From Caulobacteraceae bacterium PMMR1 (GTDB taxonomy: Bacteria > Pseudomonadota > Alphaproteobacteria > Caulobacterales > Caulobacteraceae): a stretch of 64,000 nt of DNA. The stretch spans positions 1,488,001-1,552,000 of the forward strand of contig JPOM01000001.1 in the NCBI GenBank assembly GCA_000733915.1, read 5' to 3'. The notes below the pieces were generated by a model. It had not been told where the DNA came from, did no database searches, and was given only the letters and a program-made list of their open reading frames with translations. Shown piece by piece: positions 33,535-43,469 of the stretch; within the stretch, counting starts at the first letter, position 1, and each line of letters begins with the position of its first letter. A program made the position numbers and the translations under genes.

Positions 33535-35788
33535 CGCCGCCGCGCCCCGCGCGCCCTACGTCCACCACGGCTCCAACGCCGGGCAGCCGCTCACCCGCCG
33601 CGACGGGGAGCTGAAGGTCACCGGCAGGGCGACCTATGCCGCGGACCATCGCCCGGAAGGCCTGCTCTACGCGGTGATCGCAGCCAGCCGCATCGCCCGG
33701 GGCCGGGTCACGTCCCTGGACGTCGCCGCCGCCAAGGCTCACCCCGGCGTGGTCGAGGTGCTGACGCCGGCCAACCGCCCGCCGCTCGGCCGCGACCCGG
33801 ACCAGAAGAGCGGGCCCTTCGGCTTTCGCATCGAGGTGCTCCAGGACGACACCGTCCGCTACGCCGGCCAACCCATCGCCCTGGTGGTCGCGACCTCGCT
33901 GGAGGCCGCCACGGAAGGGGCCGCGCTCCTGGACCCGCAGTACGAGGCGCTGCCGCCCCGCACGACGCTTGAGAGCGGTAAGCGCTTTCCCGCCCCCGCC
34001 GTGGGCGTGAGCGGCCAGGCCCGCACCGAGCACGGCGACGTGGAGGCCGGCCTCGCCGCCGCCGCTCAGGTGGTGCGGACCGAGGTCGAGACCCCCGCCC
34101 AGTATCACAACGCCATGGAGCCGCATGCGATCGTGGCCCAGTGGGACGGCGACCGCCTGACGCTGGACATGCCGAACCAGGCCATCGTGATGAGCCGGGC
34201 AGGCTACGCCGCATACTTCGGGATTGCGCCGGAGAACGTGCTGATCCGCTCGCCCTTCCTGGGCGGCGGCTTTGGATCGAAGGCGATCCTGAACGGACCG
34301 CAGGTGCTCGCCATCCTGGCGGCCCGGATGCTGAACCGCCCCGTGAAGCTGGCCCTCACCCGGGCGCAGATGTTCGGCCCCGTCGGCCACCGCGGGCGGA
34401 CTTGGCAGCGGCTGCACCTCGGCCTCGATGGCGAGGGCAGGCTAACCGCCCTTCGCCACCACGCGATCTCGGCGACATCGAGCTTCGATACCTTCCTTGA
34501 GCCGGCCGCCAACGCCTCCTTGCACGTCTATCGCAGCCCGGCAATCTCGGCGGAGACGGAAGGCGTGCGGCTCGACACCGGGACCCCCAGCCCCATGCGC
34601 GCGCCGGGGGAAGCGCCGGGCTCCGCCGCGCTCGAGATCGCGATGGACGCGGCGGCGGACGCCGTGGGCATGGACCCGCTGGAGTTCCGCCTGCTCAACT
34701 ATGCGGAGACGGAGCCCGGCTCCGGCCGGCCCTTCTCCTCCAAGGCGCTGCGAGAGTGCTATGCCGAGGGCGCAAAGCTGTTCGGCTGGGCGGCCCGCCC
34801 GCTGCGCCCCCGGCAGATGCGGGACGCGGCCGGCTTGCGCGTCGGCTGGGGCATGGGCACGGCGCTCTTCCCCTGCCCGCACTTCGCAGCCGAGGCGCGC
34901 GCCACCCTGCGCGCGGACGGCACCGCCCTGGTGGAGACCGCCGGGGCCGACATGGGACAGGGCGCCTGGACCGCCCTGGCGCAGATCGCGGCGGAGGCGC
35001 TGGGGCTCGACCCCGCCCAGGTCGAGTTCCGCTCCGGGGACTCCAGTCTCCCGGACGCCGGGATCGCGGGCGGCTCGGGTCATGCGGCGAGCGCAGGCCT
35101 GGCCTTGCACAACGCCGGGCAGGACGCGATCGCTCGCCTGGCCGAGATCGCCATGCGCGATCCCCGCTCGCCCCTGTTCGGCGCCGACAACATCGGCGTG
35201 GTCGCGCGCGCCGGGCGGCTGCATCGCCGCGACGATGAGACCCGCAGCGAGAGCTATGCCGACATCCTCGCGCGCGCGGGCCAGGCGGCTGTCGTGGGCG
35301 CAGGCCGCATGCAGCGCGACGAGGAGGCGGTGAAGGAGCGGGCCATGTACTCCCACGGCGCCGTCTTTGCCGAGGTGAAGGTCGATCCCGACCTGGGCCA
35401 GGTGCGCTGCACGCGGCTGGTGGGCGCCTTCGCGGCGGGCCGGATCGTCAACCCACGCCTGGTCCGCAGCCAGTAGTACGGCGGCATGATCTGGGGCCTG
35501 TCCTTCGCCCTGCTCGAGGGAGCGGCGATGGACCCGCGCACGGGGCGGATCATGAACGCCGACCTCGCCGAGTACCACGTGCCGGTAAATGCGGACGTGC
35601 CCTCGGTGGAGGCGATCCTGGTCCCGGAGGAGGACCCCTATGTCAATCCGCTGGGGGTCAAGGGCGTGGGCGAGATCGGCATCACCGGCACGGTCGGCGC
35701 CATCGCCAACGCCGTGTGGCACGCGACCGGCGTCCGGCCCCGCCGCTTCCCGATCCGCATCGAGGACCTGCTCGATCCCGCTGGGTAG
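33524..35788 (+). pseudogene. PaoC-like molybdopterin subunit, in-frame TAG at codon 651
   Basis: Read-through length is 754 residues, normal for PaoC. The first 650 codons hold the fold and Mo-cofactor contacts (LLGGGFGSKAIL-type PFLGGGFGSKAIL, SPMRAPGEAPGS, GADMGQGAWTAL, GGSGHAASAGL). TAG at 35474-35476 interrupts LVRSQ-stop-YGGMIWGLSFALLEG, after which the same frame continues to a natural end, LLDPAG with TAG at 35788. The lost 104 residues include GVKGVGEIGITG, with the Glu that acts as general base in this family, so the truncated protein should be inactive. No PaoD-type maturation gene is in the window. Confidence 0.85.
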
Positions 35789-35826
35789 GGGCCGCCGAGG
35801 AGCGCCGGGCTAGGAGCGGAGCCGAC

Positions 35827-36582
35827 CTACTCCGCCGCCCGCGGGACGGAATGCGCGCTCGCGTCGTAGGCGGCGAGCACCTCCTCCGGCGGCCCCAGGC
35901 GCACGAGCTCGCCCTGGGACAGCCAGGCGACCTTGGTGCAGGTCCGCCGGATCAGCTCCAGACTGTGCGTGGCCAGAACCAGGATGCGCGCCCGGTCGAG
36001 CATGCCGGTCAGGTGTTGCTCGGCGCGCTCGGTGAAGTCGATGTCGCCCGCGCTCAGCCACTCGTCCAGGATCAGGATATCGCCGTGGATGGCGGTGGAC
36101 AGGGCGAAGGCGAGGCGCGCCTTCATACCTTCGGAGTAGGTGCGCACGGGCAGCTTCAGGAAGTCCTTCAGCCCTGTGAACTGCTCCACCCAAGGCCGGG
36201 CGGCGACGATTTCGGCGTCGGTGGCGCCCAGCAGGCGCAGCGGCAGCTCGATGTTCGCCTCGCCCGAAAGCTCCGGGTTGATGCCGAGGCCCTTCTCGAT
36301 CAGGGGCACCACCCGGCCCTCGACGCTGATCATCCCGCGCTGCGGATGGGCCAGGCCGGCGAGGATCCGCAGCAGGGTCGACTTGCCCGACCCGTTGCGA
36401 CCAATCAGGCCCAGGCGCTCGCCATCGCGCAGCTGCAGCGAGAGGTTCCGGATCGCATGAACGTGGACGACGCCCGCGCCCGGCGCACGGATGCGGCTGG
36501 CGAGCGACACCTTCAGCGATCGCCCGGTCACGGCGAAGACCGGATAGCTGAAGTCGACGGCGCGAAGATCGACGGAAGCCAT
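35827..36582 (-). CDS. Polysaccharide ABC exporter ATP-binding protein (Wzt/KpsT/TagH type)
   Basis: 251 residues. Walker A GRNGSGKST near residue 76, the family-specific signature YSEGMKARLAFALS, Walker B DILILDEWLSAGD and the H-loop His in ATHSLELI. The N-terminal 50 residues and the ATP-site layout match exporters of lipid-linked polysaccharides such as O-antigen, capsule or teichoic acid. There is no Wzt C-terminal carbohydrate-binding domain, so it is the KpsT-like short form. It follows the permease by 7 bases. It probably powers export of the glycan made by the genes from 38 to 50 kb. Confidence 0.92.
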   Translation of the reverse strand: MASVDLRAVDFSYPVFAVTGRSLKVSLASRIRAPGAGVVHVHAIRNLSLQLRDGERLGLIGRNGSGKSTLLRILAGLAHPQRGMISVEGRVVPLIEKGLGINPELSGEANIELPLRLLGATDAEIVAARPWVEQFTGLKDFLKLPVRTYSEGMKARLAFALSTAIHGDILILDEWLSAGDIDFTERAEQHLTGMLDRARILVLATHSLELIRRTCTKVAWLSQGELVRLGPPEEVLAAYDASAHSVPRAAE

Positions 36583-36589
36583 GACGCGC

Positions 36590-37369
36590 TCAGAGCCAGA
36601 GGAACAGACGTCGCCGGCTCCAGGCCAGGGACACGAGAGAGAGCGCCAGAACGGCGAAGACGAGCGCGGTGACCCCGGCCCACTGCGCTAGGCTCGGCGG
36701 CTGACCGAGCAGGGGGCCGCGGACGGTCTGCACGAGGTGGTAGAGCGGGTTCAGCTCGATCACCGGGCTGCGCACCTGCTTCTCTGTCGGGGCCCAGAAA
36801 ATGGGGGTCAGGAAATAGAGGATCTGGACCAGGGTCACGGCGAGCTGAGGCAAGTCGCGGAACCGGGCGCTCACCGGCCCCAGAAGCAGGGACAGGGCGA
36901 TGCCCAGTACGCAGATCAGCAGCAGACCCAGTAGGGCCAGAGGGCTCGACAGAAGACTGAGTCGCCCGAAGATCGCTAGCACGATGGCGATCACCAGCAG
37001 GTTGTGCGCAAAGATGATCAGATTGCGATAGACCACCCGCGCCGCAAGCACCGGCAGCGGTATCGGCACAGCGCGAAGATTGTTCTCGTTCTCCAAGACG
37101 GACTGGCACCCTTCGGTGATCAGCTGCGCGATCAGCATCCACGCTAGGACGCCCGCGCCAAAATAGGAGATGTACTGATCGAAGGGCTGGTGCAGGATGC
37201 CGCTGTAGAGAAGCGAGATGCTGCCCACGAAGGCGGCCATGGCGATGCTGATCCAGAACGGACCGAGGAACGAGCGCCGATAGCGTAGCTCGATATCCTG
37301 GTTGCCCATCAGAAACCAGACGCGCCAGCGGGTCACAATCTGCCTGAGGTCGGCCAACGCCGTGTTCAT
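36590..37369 (-). CDS. Polysaccharide ABC exporter permease (ABC-2 type)
   Basis: 259 residues with six predicted helices. The N-terminal amphipathic segment ends LMGNQDIELRYRRSFLGPFW, typical of Wzm/KpsM/TagG permeases. The later region LYFLTPIFWAPTEKQVRSPVIELNPLYHLVQTVRGPLLG is the conserved loop and helix of this family. It forms the membrane pore for the adjacent ATPase. The pair lies at the end of the polysaccharide locus on the same strand. Confidence 0.92.
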   Translation of the reverse strand: MNTALADLRQIVTRWRVWFLMGNQDIELRYRRSFLGPFWISIAMAAFVGSISLLYSGILHQPFDQYISYFGAGVLAWMLIAQLITEGCQSVLENENNLRAVPIPLPVLAARVVYRNLIIFAHNLLVIAIVLAIFGRLSLLSSPLALLGLLLICVLGIALSLLLGPVSARFRDLPQLAVTLVQILYFLTPIFWAPTEKQVRSPVIELNPLYHLVQTVRGPLLGQPPSLAQWAGVTALVFAVLALSLVSLAWSRRRLFLWL

Positions 37370-37554
37370 GACGCCCTGATCCTACCCGTCTCGCGCTCGC
37401 CGCCCTGTGCGAGCCTCTGCCACGCGTCGGCCAGAACCTCAAGGCGGCGATGGGCGCGCCTCCGCGCTCCGGCTTGCGACAAATCTGGCGCGATTGGTGC
37501 GGAACCGTGTCAAGGCGTGGCTGTTCTAGGCCGGGGTGCAGTCGAGCCAAGCCA

Positions 37555-38103
37555 GAACGTGTCTTCGCCCCAAGCAGCTACGGCCATCCGACCGTCACGG
37601 ACTTCCGCCACGCCGAGGGCGACAAGATCGACCTTTCGGCTTTCGGCGCCGATCACAGCCTCGCCGACGTGGCCGCGATCGCCACGCAGTCAGGCTCGGA
37701 CACGATCCTCTCCATCCCGCGCTCTGGCGGATGCCCGGAGCAGATCATCCTGAAAAACGTGACGGCCTTGTCCTTGGTGGCGTCGGACTTCATCTTGTTG
37801 CATGCCACCCCGCGCGACTTCAACGGCGACGGCAACAGGGACGTCCTGTTCCAGAACGGATCGGGTCAGTACGCGGACTGGGAGCTCAGCGGATCGACCG
37901 TGATCGGGGGCGGAACGCTCGGAAACCCCGGCGCAGATTGGAGCTTCGCCCAGATCGGCCACTACGACACCTCCGGTCGCGACGGCGTGCTGTTCCACAA
38001 CAACGTGACCGGCGCCTACGCCTACTGGCTGGTCAACGGCTCCAGCGTCGTGGATGTGCGCACGGTGGGCGCCCCTGGCTCGGAGTGGCACCTCATCGCC
38101 TGA
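37555..38103 (+). pseudogene. 3' fragment of a type I-secreted calcium-binding/VCBS-repeat protein
   Basis: About 183 codons. The first part, VTDFRHAEGDKIDLSAFGAD, is the C-terminal serralysin/haemolysin-type module. It is followed by two FG-GAP/VCBS-like repeats (DFNGDGNRDVLFQNGSGQYA and HYDTSGRDGVLFHNNVTGAY). The ATG at 37450 precedes an arginine- and cysteine-rich stretch that does not look coding, and the repeats that should precede this module are absent. I infer a 5'-truncated remnant, inserted in the opposite orientation between the ABC exporter and the aminotransferase gene. Confidence 0.7.
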
Positions 38104-38111
38104 GCGCCGGC

Positions 38112-39208
38112 CTACCAGCCCGCTTCGACCGCCGCGATCACCTGGGCGACGTCGTCGTCGCCGAGCTGGTCGTGCAGCGGCAGGGCGATGTGCTCAGCAT
38201 CGAAGACCTCGGCCCCGGCAGGTCGGGCGTCAAGCCGCCCAGCACCGGGTGGCGGTCGATGCGCCGGTCGATCACCGACACCGGCACGCCTCGCCCCTTC
38301 AGGGCGCGCGCGAAGTCCAAGCGCCTTTCCACGCGCACGCCGAACAGCCAGCAGGCGCTCTGCGTCCTCTCCAGCACGCGCAACGGCCGCACCGAGTTCA
38401 TGGCCGCAAAAGCGGCGCGGTAGCGCGCGTCGATCTCGCGCCTGCGCTGCAGCCGGGCCGGGTAGCTCGGCAGGTTGCCCAGGCCCAGCGCCGCCGCCAC
38501 GTTGTTCATGTGGTACTTGTAGCCGAGCGCCTCGATCAGCGCCGTGCGCTCTCCGATCTCGTTGGGGGTGATGCGCCGCTTGTCGATGCCGAACCAGCGC
38601 CGGGTGTAGACGGCGTCGGCGTCGGCCTCGTCCAGGCAGGCGATCGCGCCCCCGTCCCCGGTGGTCATGCCCTTGATGGCCTGGAAGGAGAAGCAGGTGA
38701 AACGCGACACGGAGCCGATCGGCCGGCCCTTGTAGGTCGCGCCAAAGGCATGCGCCGCGTCCTCGATGACCGGCGTCCCCGCGGGATCGCAAACCGCATG
38801 GATCGCGTCGAGATCGACGGGCGCCCCTCCCCAGTGCACGGGAATGACGGCCTTGGTCGCCGGGGTCAGCTTCCGGGCCACGGACTGGGGGTCGAGGTTT
38901 CCCGTCTCCGGATCGATGTCGGCGAACACGGGCCGAGCGCCGGCGTGCAGCACGGCAAGGCCGGTGGCCACGAAGGTCTGAGGCGGCACGATCACCTCGT
39001 CCCCCTCCCCGACCCCCAGCACTTCGAGGCAGAGATGCAGGGCGGCGGTACAGGAGTTCAGGGTCGCCACGTGCGGCGCGCCCACAAAAGCGCGAAGCTC
39101 CGCCTCGAAGGCTTTGACCACGTCGCCCTCGTTGAGGAAGCCGGAGCGCAGGACCTCAACGACGCGCGCGATCGCCTCGTCGGTCACGGTGGTCGAAAAC
39201 AGCTGCAT
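38112..39208 (-). CDS. DegT/DnrJ/EryC1-family sugar aminotransferase, 3' frameshift
   Basis: ATG 39208 overlaps the stop of the upstream glycosyltransferase gene (TGATG). PLP aminotransferase of the sugar-modifying DegT group: NSCTAALHLCLEVLGVGEGD, ALIEDAAHAFG-type PVIEDAAHAFGATYKG, and the PLP lysine in SFQAIKGMTTGDGG. Around residue 330 the literal frame becomes low-complexity. Adding one base at the G4 run (plus-strand 38213-38216) restores AEVFDAEHIALPLHDQLGDD and a TAG stop at 38112, for about 365 residues. It probably makes an amino sugar for the surface polysaccharide. Confidence 0.87.
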
Positions 39209-40310
39209 CAGATCGGCTCGTCGGTTGGCGCCCAGAGCGCGCGAAGGAGACCGTCCGGACTGTTGCGGGCGATCCAGGCGAGCTCAGCCGGCGTAGGTTC
39301 GAAAGGGGTTTGCCCGACTTGCAGGGCGCTTCGCAACGCTTCCGCCCAGGCGCGCGGTTCGGCCGCGGGGGCGCGGCGCGCACGCGGGACAGTTGCGCCC
39401 GCTCCGCCTCGCGCGCCATCCAGGTTCCGGCGGGAACGACGGCGCCAAGGCCGGACGCGACCGCGGCCACGAAGATGCCCGAGCTGCCCGTCCGGTAGAT
39501 CTCGGAGTCGTAGGGCAGCACGATCGCGGCGCAGCGCTCCATCTCGCGCCGGAAGGCCGAGCGCTCCAGGAAGCGATCGACGACCTCCACGCCCAGGGCG
39601 CGCAGGGCCTTTCGCGCGGCCGCAAGCGCCGGGTCGGGGGCGTCGTCCGGATGAGCGTAGGCCTGGACAAGCCCCTGCGCGTCGGGCTGGAGCCGCTCAA
39701 GCTCGGTGAAGATCGCCGGCGTCTTCTCGAAGCCCTTGGAACGACGCATCGCGCCGAAGTAGCCGACCCTTGCGGGCCGGGCGGAGGACCAGGTGGAGGC
39801 GGCGGGTTCGGCAGGCACGGGCGCGACCGCGATGGGCCTCCGCGTGAGGGGGCGCAGCTCCTCGGCCAGCTCTTCGGTGTCGGCGTAGAGATCGACAGCC
39901 GGCCCTGCCCGACCCAGCACGCGCGCAGCCTGCCCCCGGCGGGCCGGGTCGCCGTCATGTCCCCAGCGCAGGATGACCTTCAGTCGCCCTTGGCCACGGA
40001 AGGCCAGAAGTGCGGCCTCCACTTCAAGATAGCCGGCGCTATGCAGGACGTAGCAGCGCCCGCCGCCGCCTTGGAACAGGCCCGCGTAGGCGGCCAGCCG
40101 CCTCGCCCTGGCCCATGCGGAACGCGCCCGCCGCAGAAGAGGCGGACCCCGCCGCGGGTAAGGCGGCGGCCGCGGAAGGGCGACGTGCCGCGCCGTCGCG
40201 CCGCTCCGTACAAGCGCCCCGATCAGCATCTCGACATAGTCCGCCTCGTGGCCCCCGGCGCTCGGCGGCGCCGTCGAGATCACGACCCATTCAGGTCTGG
40301 GCTGAGGCAT
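39208..40310 (-). CDS. Glycosyltransferase (GT-B type), 3' frameshift
   Basis: Starts at ATG 40310 (MPQPRPEWVVISTAPPSAGG). The C-terminal Rossmann half has ARVGYFGAMRRSKGFEK, QAYAHPDD, and the nucleotide-sugar site IVLPYDSEIYRTGSSGIFVAA. At the CCCCC run (plus-strand 39367-39371) the literal frame becomes Arg/Pro-rich. Shifting by one base gives AAEPRAWAEALRSALQ... and a TGA at 39210-39208 that overlaps the DegT ATG, the same coupling seen elsewhere in this locus. The restored length is about 367 residues. Donor and acceptor unknown. Confidence 0.83.
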
Positions 40311-41418
40311 CCAGGACCCGGCTCTGACTCGCCGCCAGAGTGGTTGCAAGACTCGGCTTCACCGGTCCGGAATAGCCCGCGATCGCAAAGATCTCGTGTC
40401 CGATGTGGCCGACGTCGCGGAACCAGACATCGCCCGTCCGGCGGTCGATGACATAAAGACGCGAGGTGTCCAGGTGGCGCTCGGGCTCGCGGATTGGAAC
40501 CGTCACCCCGAGATGGCGAGACTGGCGGCGGACGGCGCTGGCCCCGACGACGATGTGCCGGGCGCCGAGGTGCAGGCCGCGCAGGTATCCCCGGAGCTGC
40601 GCGACGACTCTCCGTCTCCCCGCCGGCGAAATCGCCAGAAGGCGGCTTGAGCCCGACTCGCACAGGTAGAGCGCGTCCCCGCCGGCGACGGGAGAATGAG
40701 GCTGGTAGAGGCCGTCGACCAGAACCTCGCCGGACCGCACGCTGACGATCCGCCCGCCGGCCGCCTCGCGCCAACCCGTCTCCGGCTTGGAGCCGAACAT
40801 CGAAGCCCAGAGGCGTCCGCGCCAGACCGCCACGCCGTTGATATGATGGCGATCCTCGTTGGCGCCCGTCTCGAAAAGCACCTCTGTCACTCGGCCGTCC
40901 TGGATCTGGACCACCTGGTCCCGCCCCGAAACCGCACCCGCCAGGCCGGCCTTCCAGGGTACGACGTCGTGCAGATCCAGCCCTGGCCCGAGGTCCCACG
41001 CCTCTGCAACCTCAAGCTCGGGCGAAAGACGGGTGACGCCGGACACTCCGCCCCAGGCCAGCTGATCGACGAGCACGTAGCTCCCATCCGAAAGGCGGCG
41101 CAGGCCGTCGCCGCCGACGAAGCACCCCCTCGCCGGGTCGCGCGCCGCATAATCGAAGTATCCCGTTGCGAGATCCAGTCTCGCCAGCGTGTAGCCTCGC
41201 GGCCAGACGTTGCAGAACGAGACCAGCAGAGACAGCGCCGGAATCGGCCTCGGCACTCCTGAGGCTCGGATACGCCCCGTCTCGTCCAGGCGGCCCAGGT
41301 AGACCGGGGCGGAGTGATGATGCGCAGGCGGCGAGAGGGGCCGCGCGCCGAGGGGCGCTGAGGCGAAGGCGTCCCGCGGAGCGACTGGAACATCGGCCAG
41401 GGAGGCGGGCTCAAACAC
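40291..41418 (-). CDS. TIGR03032/DUF4915-like beta-propeller protein
   Basis: 375 residues. The sequence is made of repeated beta-rich modules such as GCFVGGDGLRRLSDGSYVLV, HHINGVAVWRGRLWASMFG and YQPHSPVAGGDALYLCESGS, with the conserved HDVV and HSP motifs of the TIGR03032/DUF4915 group. These proteins are found in sugar-modification and polysaccharide loci and have no established reaction. There is no signal peptide. It overlaps the downstream glycosyltransferase start by 20 bases. The C-terminal 25 residues are weakly conserved. Confidence 0.7.
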   Translation of the reverse strand: MFEPASLADVPVAPRDAFASAPLGARPLSPPAHHHSAPVYLGRLDETGRIRASGVPRPIPALSLLVSFCNVWPRGYTLARLDLATGYFDYAARDPARGCFVGGDGLRRLSDGSYVLVDQLAWGGVSGVTRLSPELEVAEAWDLGPGLDLHDVVPWKAGLAGAVSGRDQVVQIQDGRVTEVLFETGANEDRHHINGVAVWRGRLWASMFGSKPETGWREAAGGRIVSVRSGEVLVDGLYQPHSPVAGGDALYLCESGSSRLLAISPAGRRRVVAQLRGYLRGLHLGARHIVVGASAVRRQSRHLGVTVPIREPERHLDTSRLYVIDRRTGDVWFRDVGHIGHEIFAIAGYSGPVKPSLATTLAASQSRVLDASAQT

Positions 41419-41587
41419 GATAGTACACGCCTCGCCTGAAAGCCAAGCCGACCCCGAGGAGGCGAACGTAGCTTTGCGCTATCATTTCAGCGATCGGATC
41501 GCCGCCGAGCCGACGCGGGCGGGGCTCGAGGCCTGGGAACGGCTGTCGCCCGATCTTATCGGAACACGATGTAAGTTCGCAGAATCG
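41419..41587. other. Intergenic region, no gene recognised
   Basis: 169 bases between the propeller gene start and the 3' end of the GNAT gene. A plus-strand frame (from 41474) exists but its protein resembles nothing I recognise and it runs antisense through the GNAT C-terminus. I see no clear terminator or palindrome. It could hold the promoter of the propeller gene. Confidence 0.4.
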
Positions 41588-42460
41588 TCAGTACACATCA
41601 ACATCCAGCATTCCCCAGACCAGCGCCTCCGGCGCCGCACCCGCGCCGCACACGCGACGCACGCGGCCCGTCGGACGAAACCCGAGAGCCTCGGCTGAAG
41701 GGCGAGACGACGCCCGAACGGGGCAGGTGACCACCTCGCGGCAACCTTGGGCGCCAAACCACGCGGTGACGCCGCCCAGAGCGGACCCGTAGACCTCCAG
41801 CTCGGGCGGAAACAGGCCGACGATATCGCCGAACACGGCCGAGGTCGTCGGGTCCGTGAACGTCTTGACGGCGGCCCGGCTGACGCCGTCGCTCAGCCAC
41901 CGGTAGGGATAGCGCGGGTTCTCTCCGAGCCGCCACCCCAGGACCTCCGCCGAACGCGGGTAATAGGTCGGCCCCTCCCGCCCTCGCAGGTCCGGGACGT
42001 CGCCCTCGAACGCTCGCCAGTCGGCTACTCCAGACGTGTCCGGAACCGAGGCGCTCCAGTCCTCGAAATCGGCCCAGAGGCGCCATCCGAAGTGACGGGC
42101 GTGCGCCCGCCAGGCGCGCTCATTGGCCACGACGCACAGCACCTCCGCGCCGTGGTCCCGCGCAAAGGCCTGCGCCGCCGTCCCGAGGGTCTGAACGAGA
42201 CCCCGCCCCTGACAGTCCTGCGCGACCATGATGTCCAGCATCATCGCCCGGCAGGGTCCCGCGTCGTCTTGCGGTAGAACGTGGACGCCATAGGCGCCGA
42301 TCATCCGCCCGTCGTCCCACGCGGTCATCGTGGCCTGGGTGAACGGGGCGGCGAAGAACTGCCAGCGGTACTAGTCTGGGGTGACCTTGCGCGCATAGAG
42401 GCTGTTGGACAGCGCGCAGAACGCTTCTGCGTCCTCCGGCGTCCCGAGCCTGACCTCCAT
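41588..42460 (-). pseudogene. GNAT-family N-acetyltransferase with in-frame TAG at codon 30
   Basis: From ATG 42460 the protein reads RLGTPEDAEAFCALSN and LYARKVTPD, then TAG at 42371-42373. It resumes in frame with YRWQFFAAPFTQATMTAWDD and continues as a normal GNAT fold: GAYGVHVLPQDD, the acetyl-CoA loop DIMVAQDCQGRGLVQTLG, and VLCVVANERAWRAHARHFGW. T-P-x-Y-Y-R-W is the usual N-terminal pattern of the long GNATs in polysaccharide loci, so the lost residue is probably Tyr. Total 290 codons. An internal start at 42328 would remove the first strand and helix. It starts 11 bases after the HddA-like kinase stop. Confidence 0.8.
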
Positions 42461-42471
42461 TCAGTTCACCC

Positions 42472-43461
42472 TCAGGGGCTGAGCCTGCGCACTCCATGCC
42501 AGTCGCAGGCGATCTTGACGTAGCTGTTAGGTTCGAACGCCCGAAGGAAGCCTTCCCGTCGCTGCGGGGGCACAACGAAGAGCAAAAATCCGCCCGAGCC
42601 TGCGCCGCATAGCTTGCCGCCGACTGCGCCGGCGGCGAGGCCATGCGCGTAGAGCCCGTCGATCGCCTCGTTGGACACGACCTTGGAAAAGCGCCGCTTG
42701 AGCTGCCAGCCTTCGTGCAACAACCGGCCGAACGCCTCGACCACGTCGGGGCCGCCCTCCTCGATCGTCTGCAAGCCGCGCTGGACGAGGCTATAGGCCT
42801 GCCCCAGCTCGTCTTCAATCTCGCCGCGCGCGGTGGCCTCCAGCTGCGAGGCGATGGCGGCCGGGGCGCTGCGCGTCTGGCCCGTGAAGACGAGGTACAT
42901 GGCGTCGGTGAGCCGCTCCAGCGTCTCCTGGCGGGCCAGCACGGGCTTTTGCCGGATCGTTCGGCCATGGAACTCGAAGCAGTTCCAGCCGCCGAAGGCC
43001 GCGTGCAGCTGATCCTGCACGCCGCAGGGATGCCCAAGGACCTCGCGCTCGATGCGGATCGCCTCCAGCGCCAGCTCGTACTTCGTTCGCGTTTCGCCGC
43101 GGATCAGATAGAGCAAGTCGAGCAGACCCACCATGAACGTCGCCGAGCTGCCCAGGCCGGTTTGCGACGGCAACGAGGCCAGGGTGCTGAGGTCGATGGG
43201 ATCCTCAAACCGGGTCGCAACGAGGGCGGCGCGGATCGCCGGATGCTCGATTTCCTCGATGGTGCTGACGCGCTCCATCTTGGAGTAGCTGATCTGGAAC
43301 TGATGCTTCAGGAACGCCGGTCGGTAGAGCGCCGAGACGTAGATGTGCTGATCGATGGCCATGCCCAGCACCGCGCCGGGGTGGCTCTCGTAGTACTCCG
43401 GATAGTCGGTGCCGCCGCCGAAGAAGCTGACCCTGAGCGGAGCGCGGACGCTGGTGTACAT
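42472..43461 (-). CDS. GHMP kinase, HddA-like (D-glycero-D-manno-heptose-7-phosphate 1-kinase)
   Basis: 329 residues from ATG 43461. GHMP-kinase motif 1 is RAPLRVSFFGGGTDYPEYY, the ATP loop is SLPSQTGLGSSATFMVGLL, and motif 3 is GAVGGKLCGAGSGGFLLF. The N-terminus matches HddA. GmhB and an HddC-like nucleotidyltransferase are encoded 5-7 kb away, so the GDP-D-glycero-D-manno-heptose pathway is likely. A fucokinase or galactokinase role is the alternative. Same operon as the GDP-sugar epimerase/reductase (8-base gap) and the GNAT. Confidence 0.8.
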   Translation of the reverse strand: MYTSVRAPLRVSFFGGGTDYPEYYESHPGAVLGMAIDQHIYVSALYRPAFLKHQFQISYSKMERVSTIEEIEHPAIRAALVATRFEDPIDLSTLASLPSQTGLGSSATFMVGLLDLLYLIRGETRTKYELALEAIRIEREVLGHPCGVQDQLHAAFGGWNCFEFHGRTIRQKPVLARQETLERLTDAMYLVFTGQTRSAPAAIASQLEATARGEIEDELGQAYSLVQRGLQTIEEGGPDVVEAFGRLLHEGWQLKRRFSKVVSNEAIDGLYAHGLAAGAVGGKLCGAGSGGFLLFVVPPQRREGFLRAFEPNSYVKIACDWHGVRRLSP

Positions 43462-43469
43462 GAGCGGGC

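Noticed and set aside
31982-35788. Complete recoding of TAG as an amino acid in this genome
   Set aside because: TAG clearly ends DUF6285, the NUDIX gene and PaoC at natural C-termini, and no suppressor tRNA is in the window; kept only as a read-through question in the findings.
41474-41698. Plus-strand small gene between the propeller and GNAT genes
   Set aside because: Its second half is antisense to the GNAT coding sequence, and the first part has no recognisable homology or convincing ribosome-binding site.
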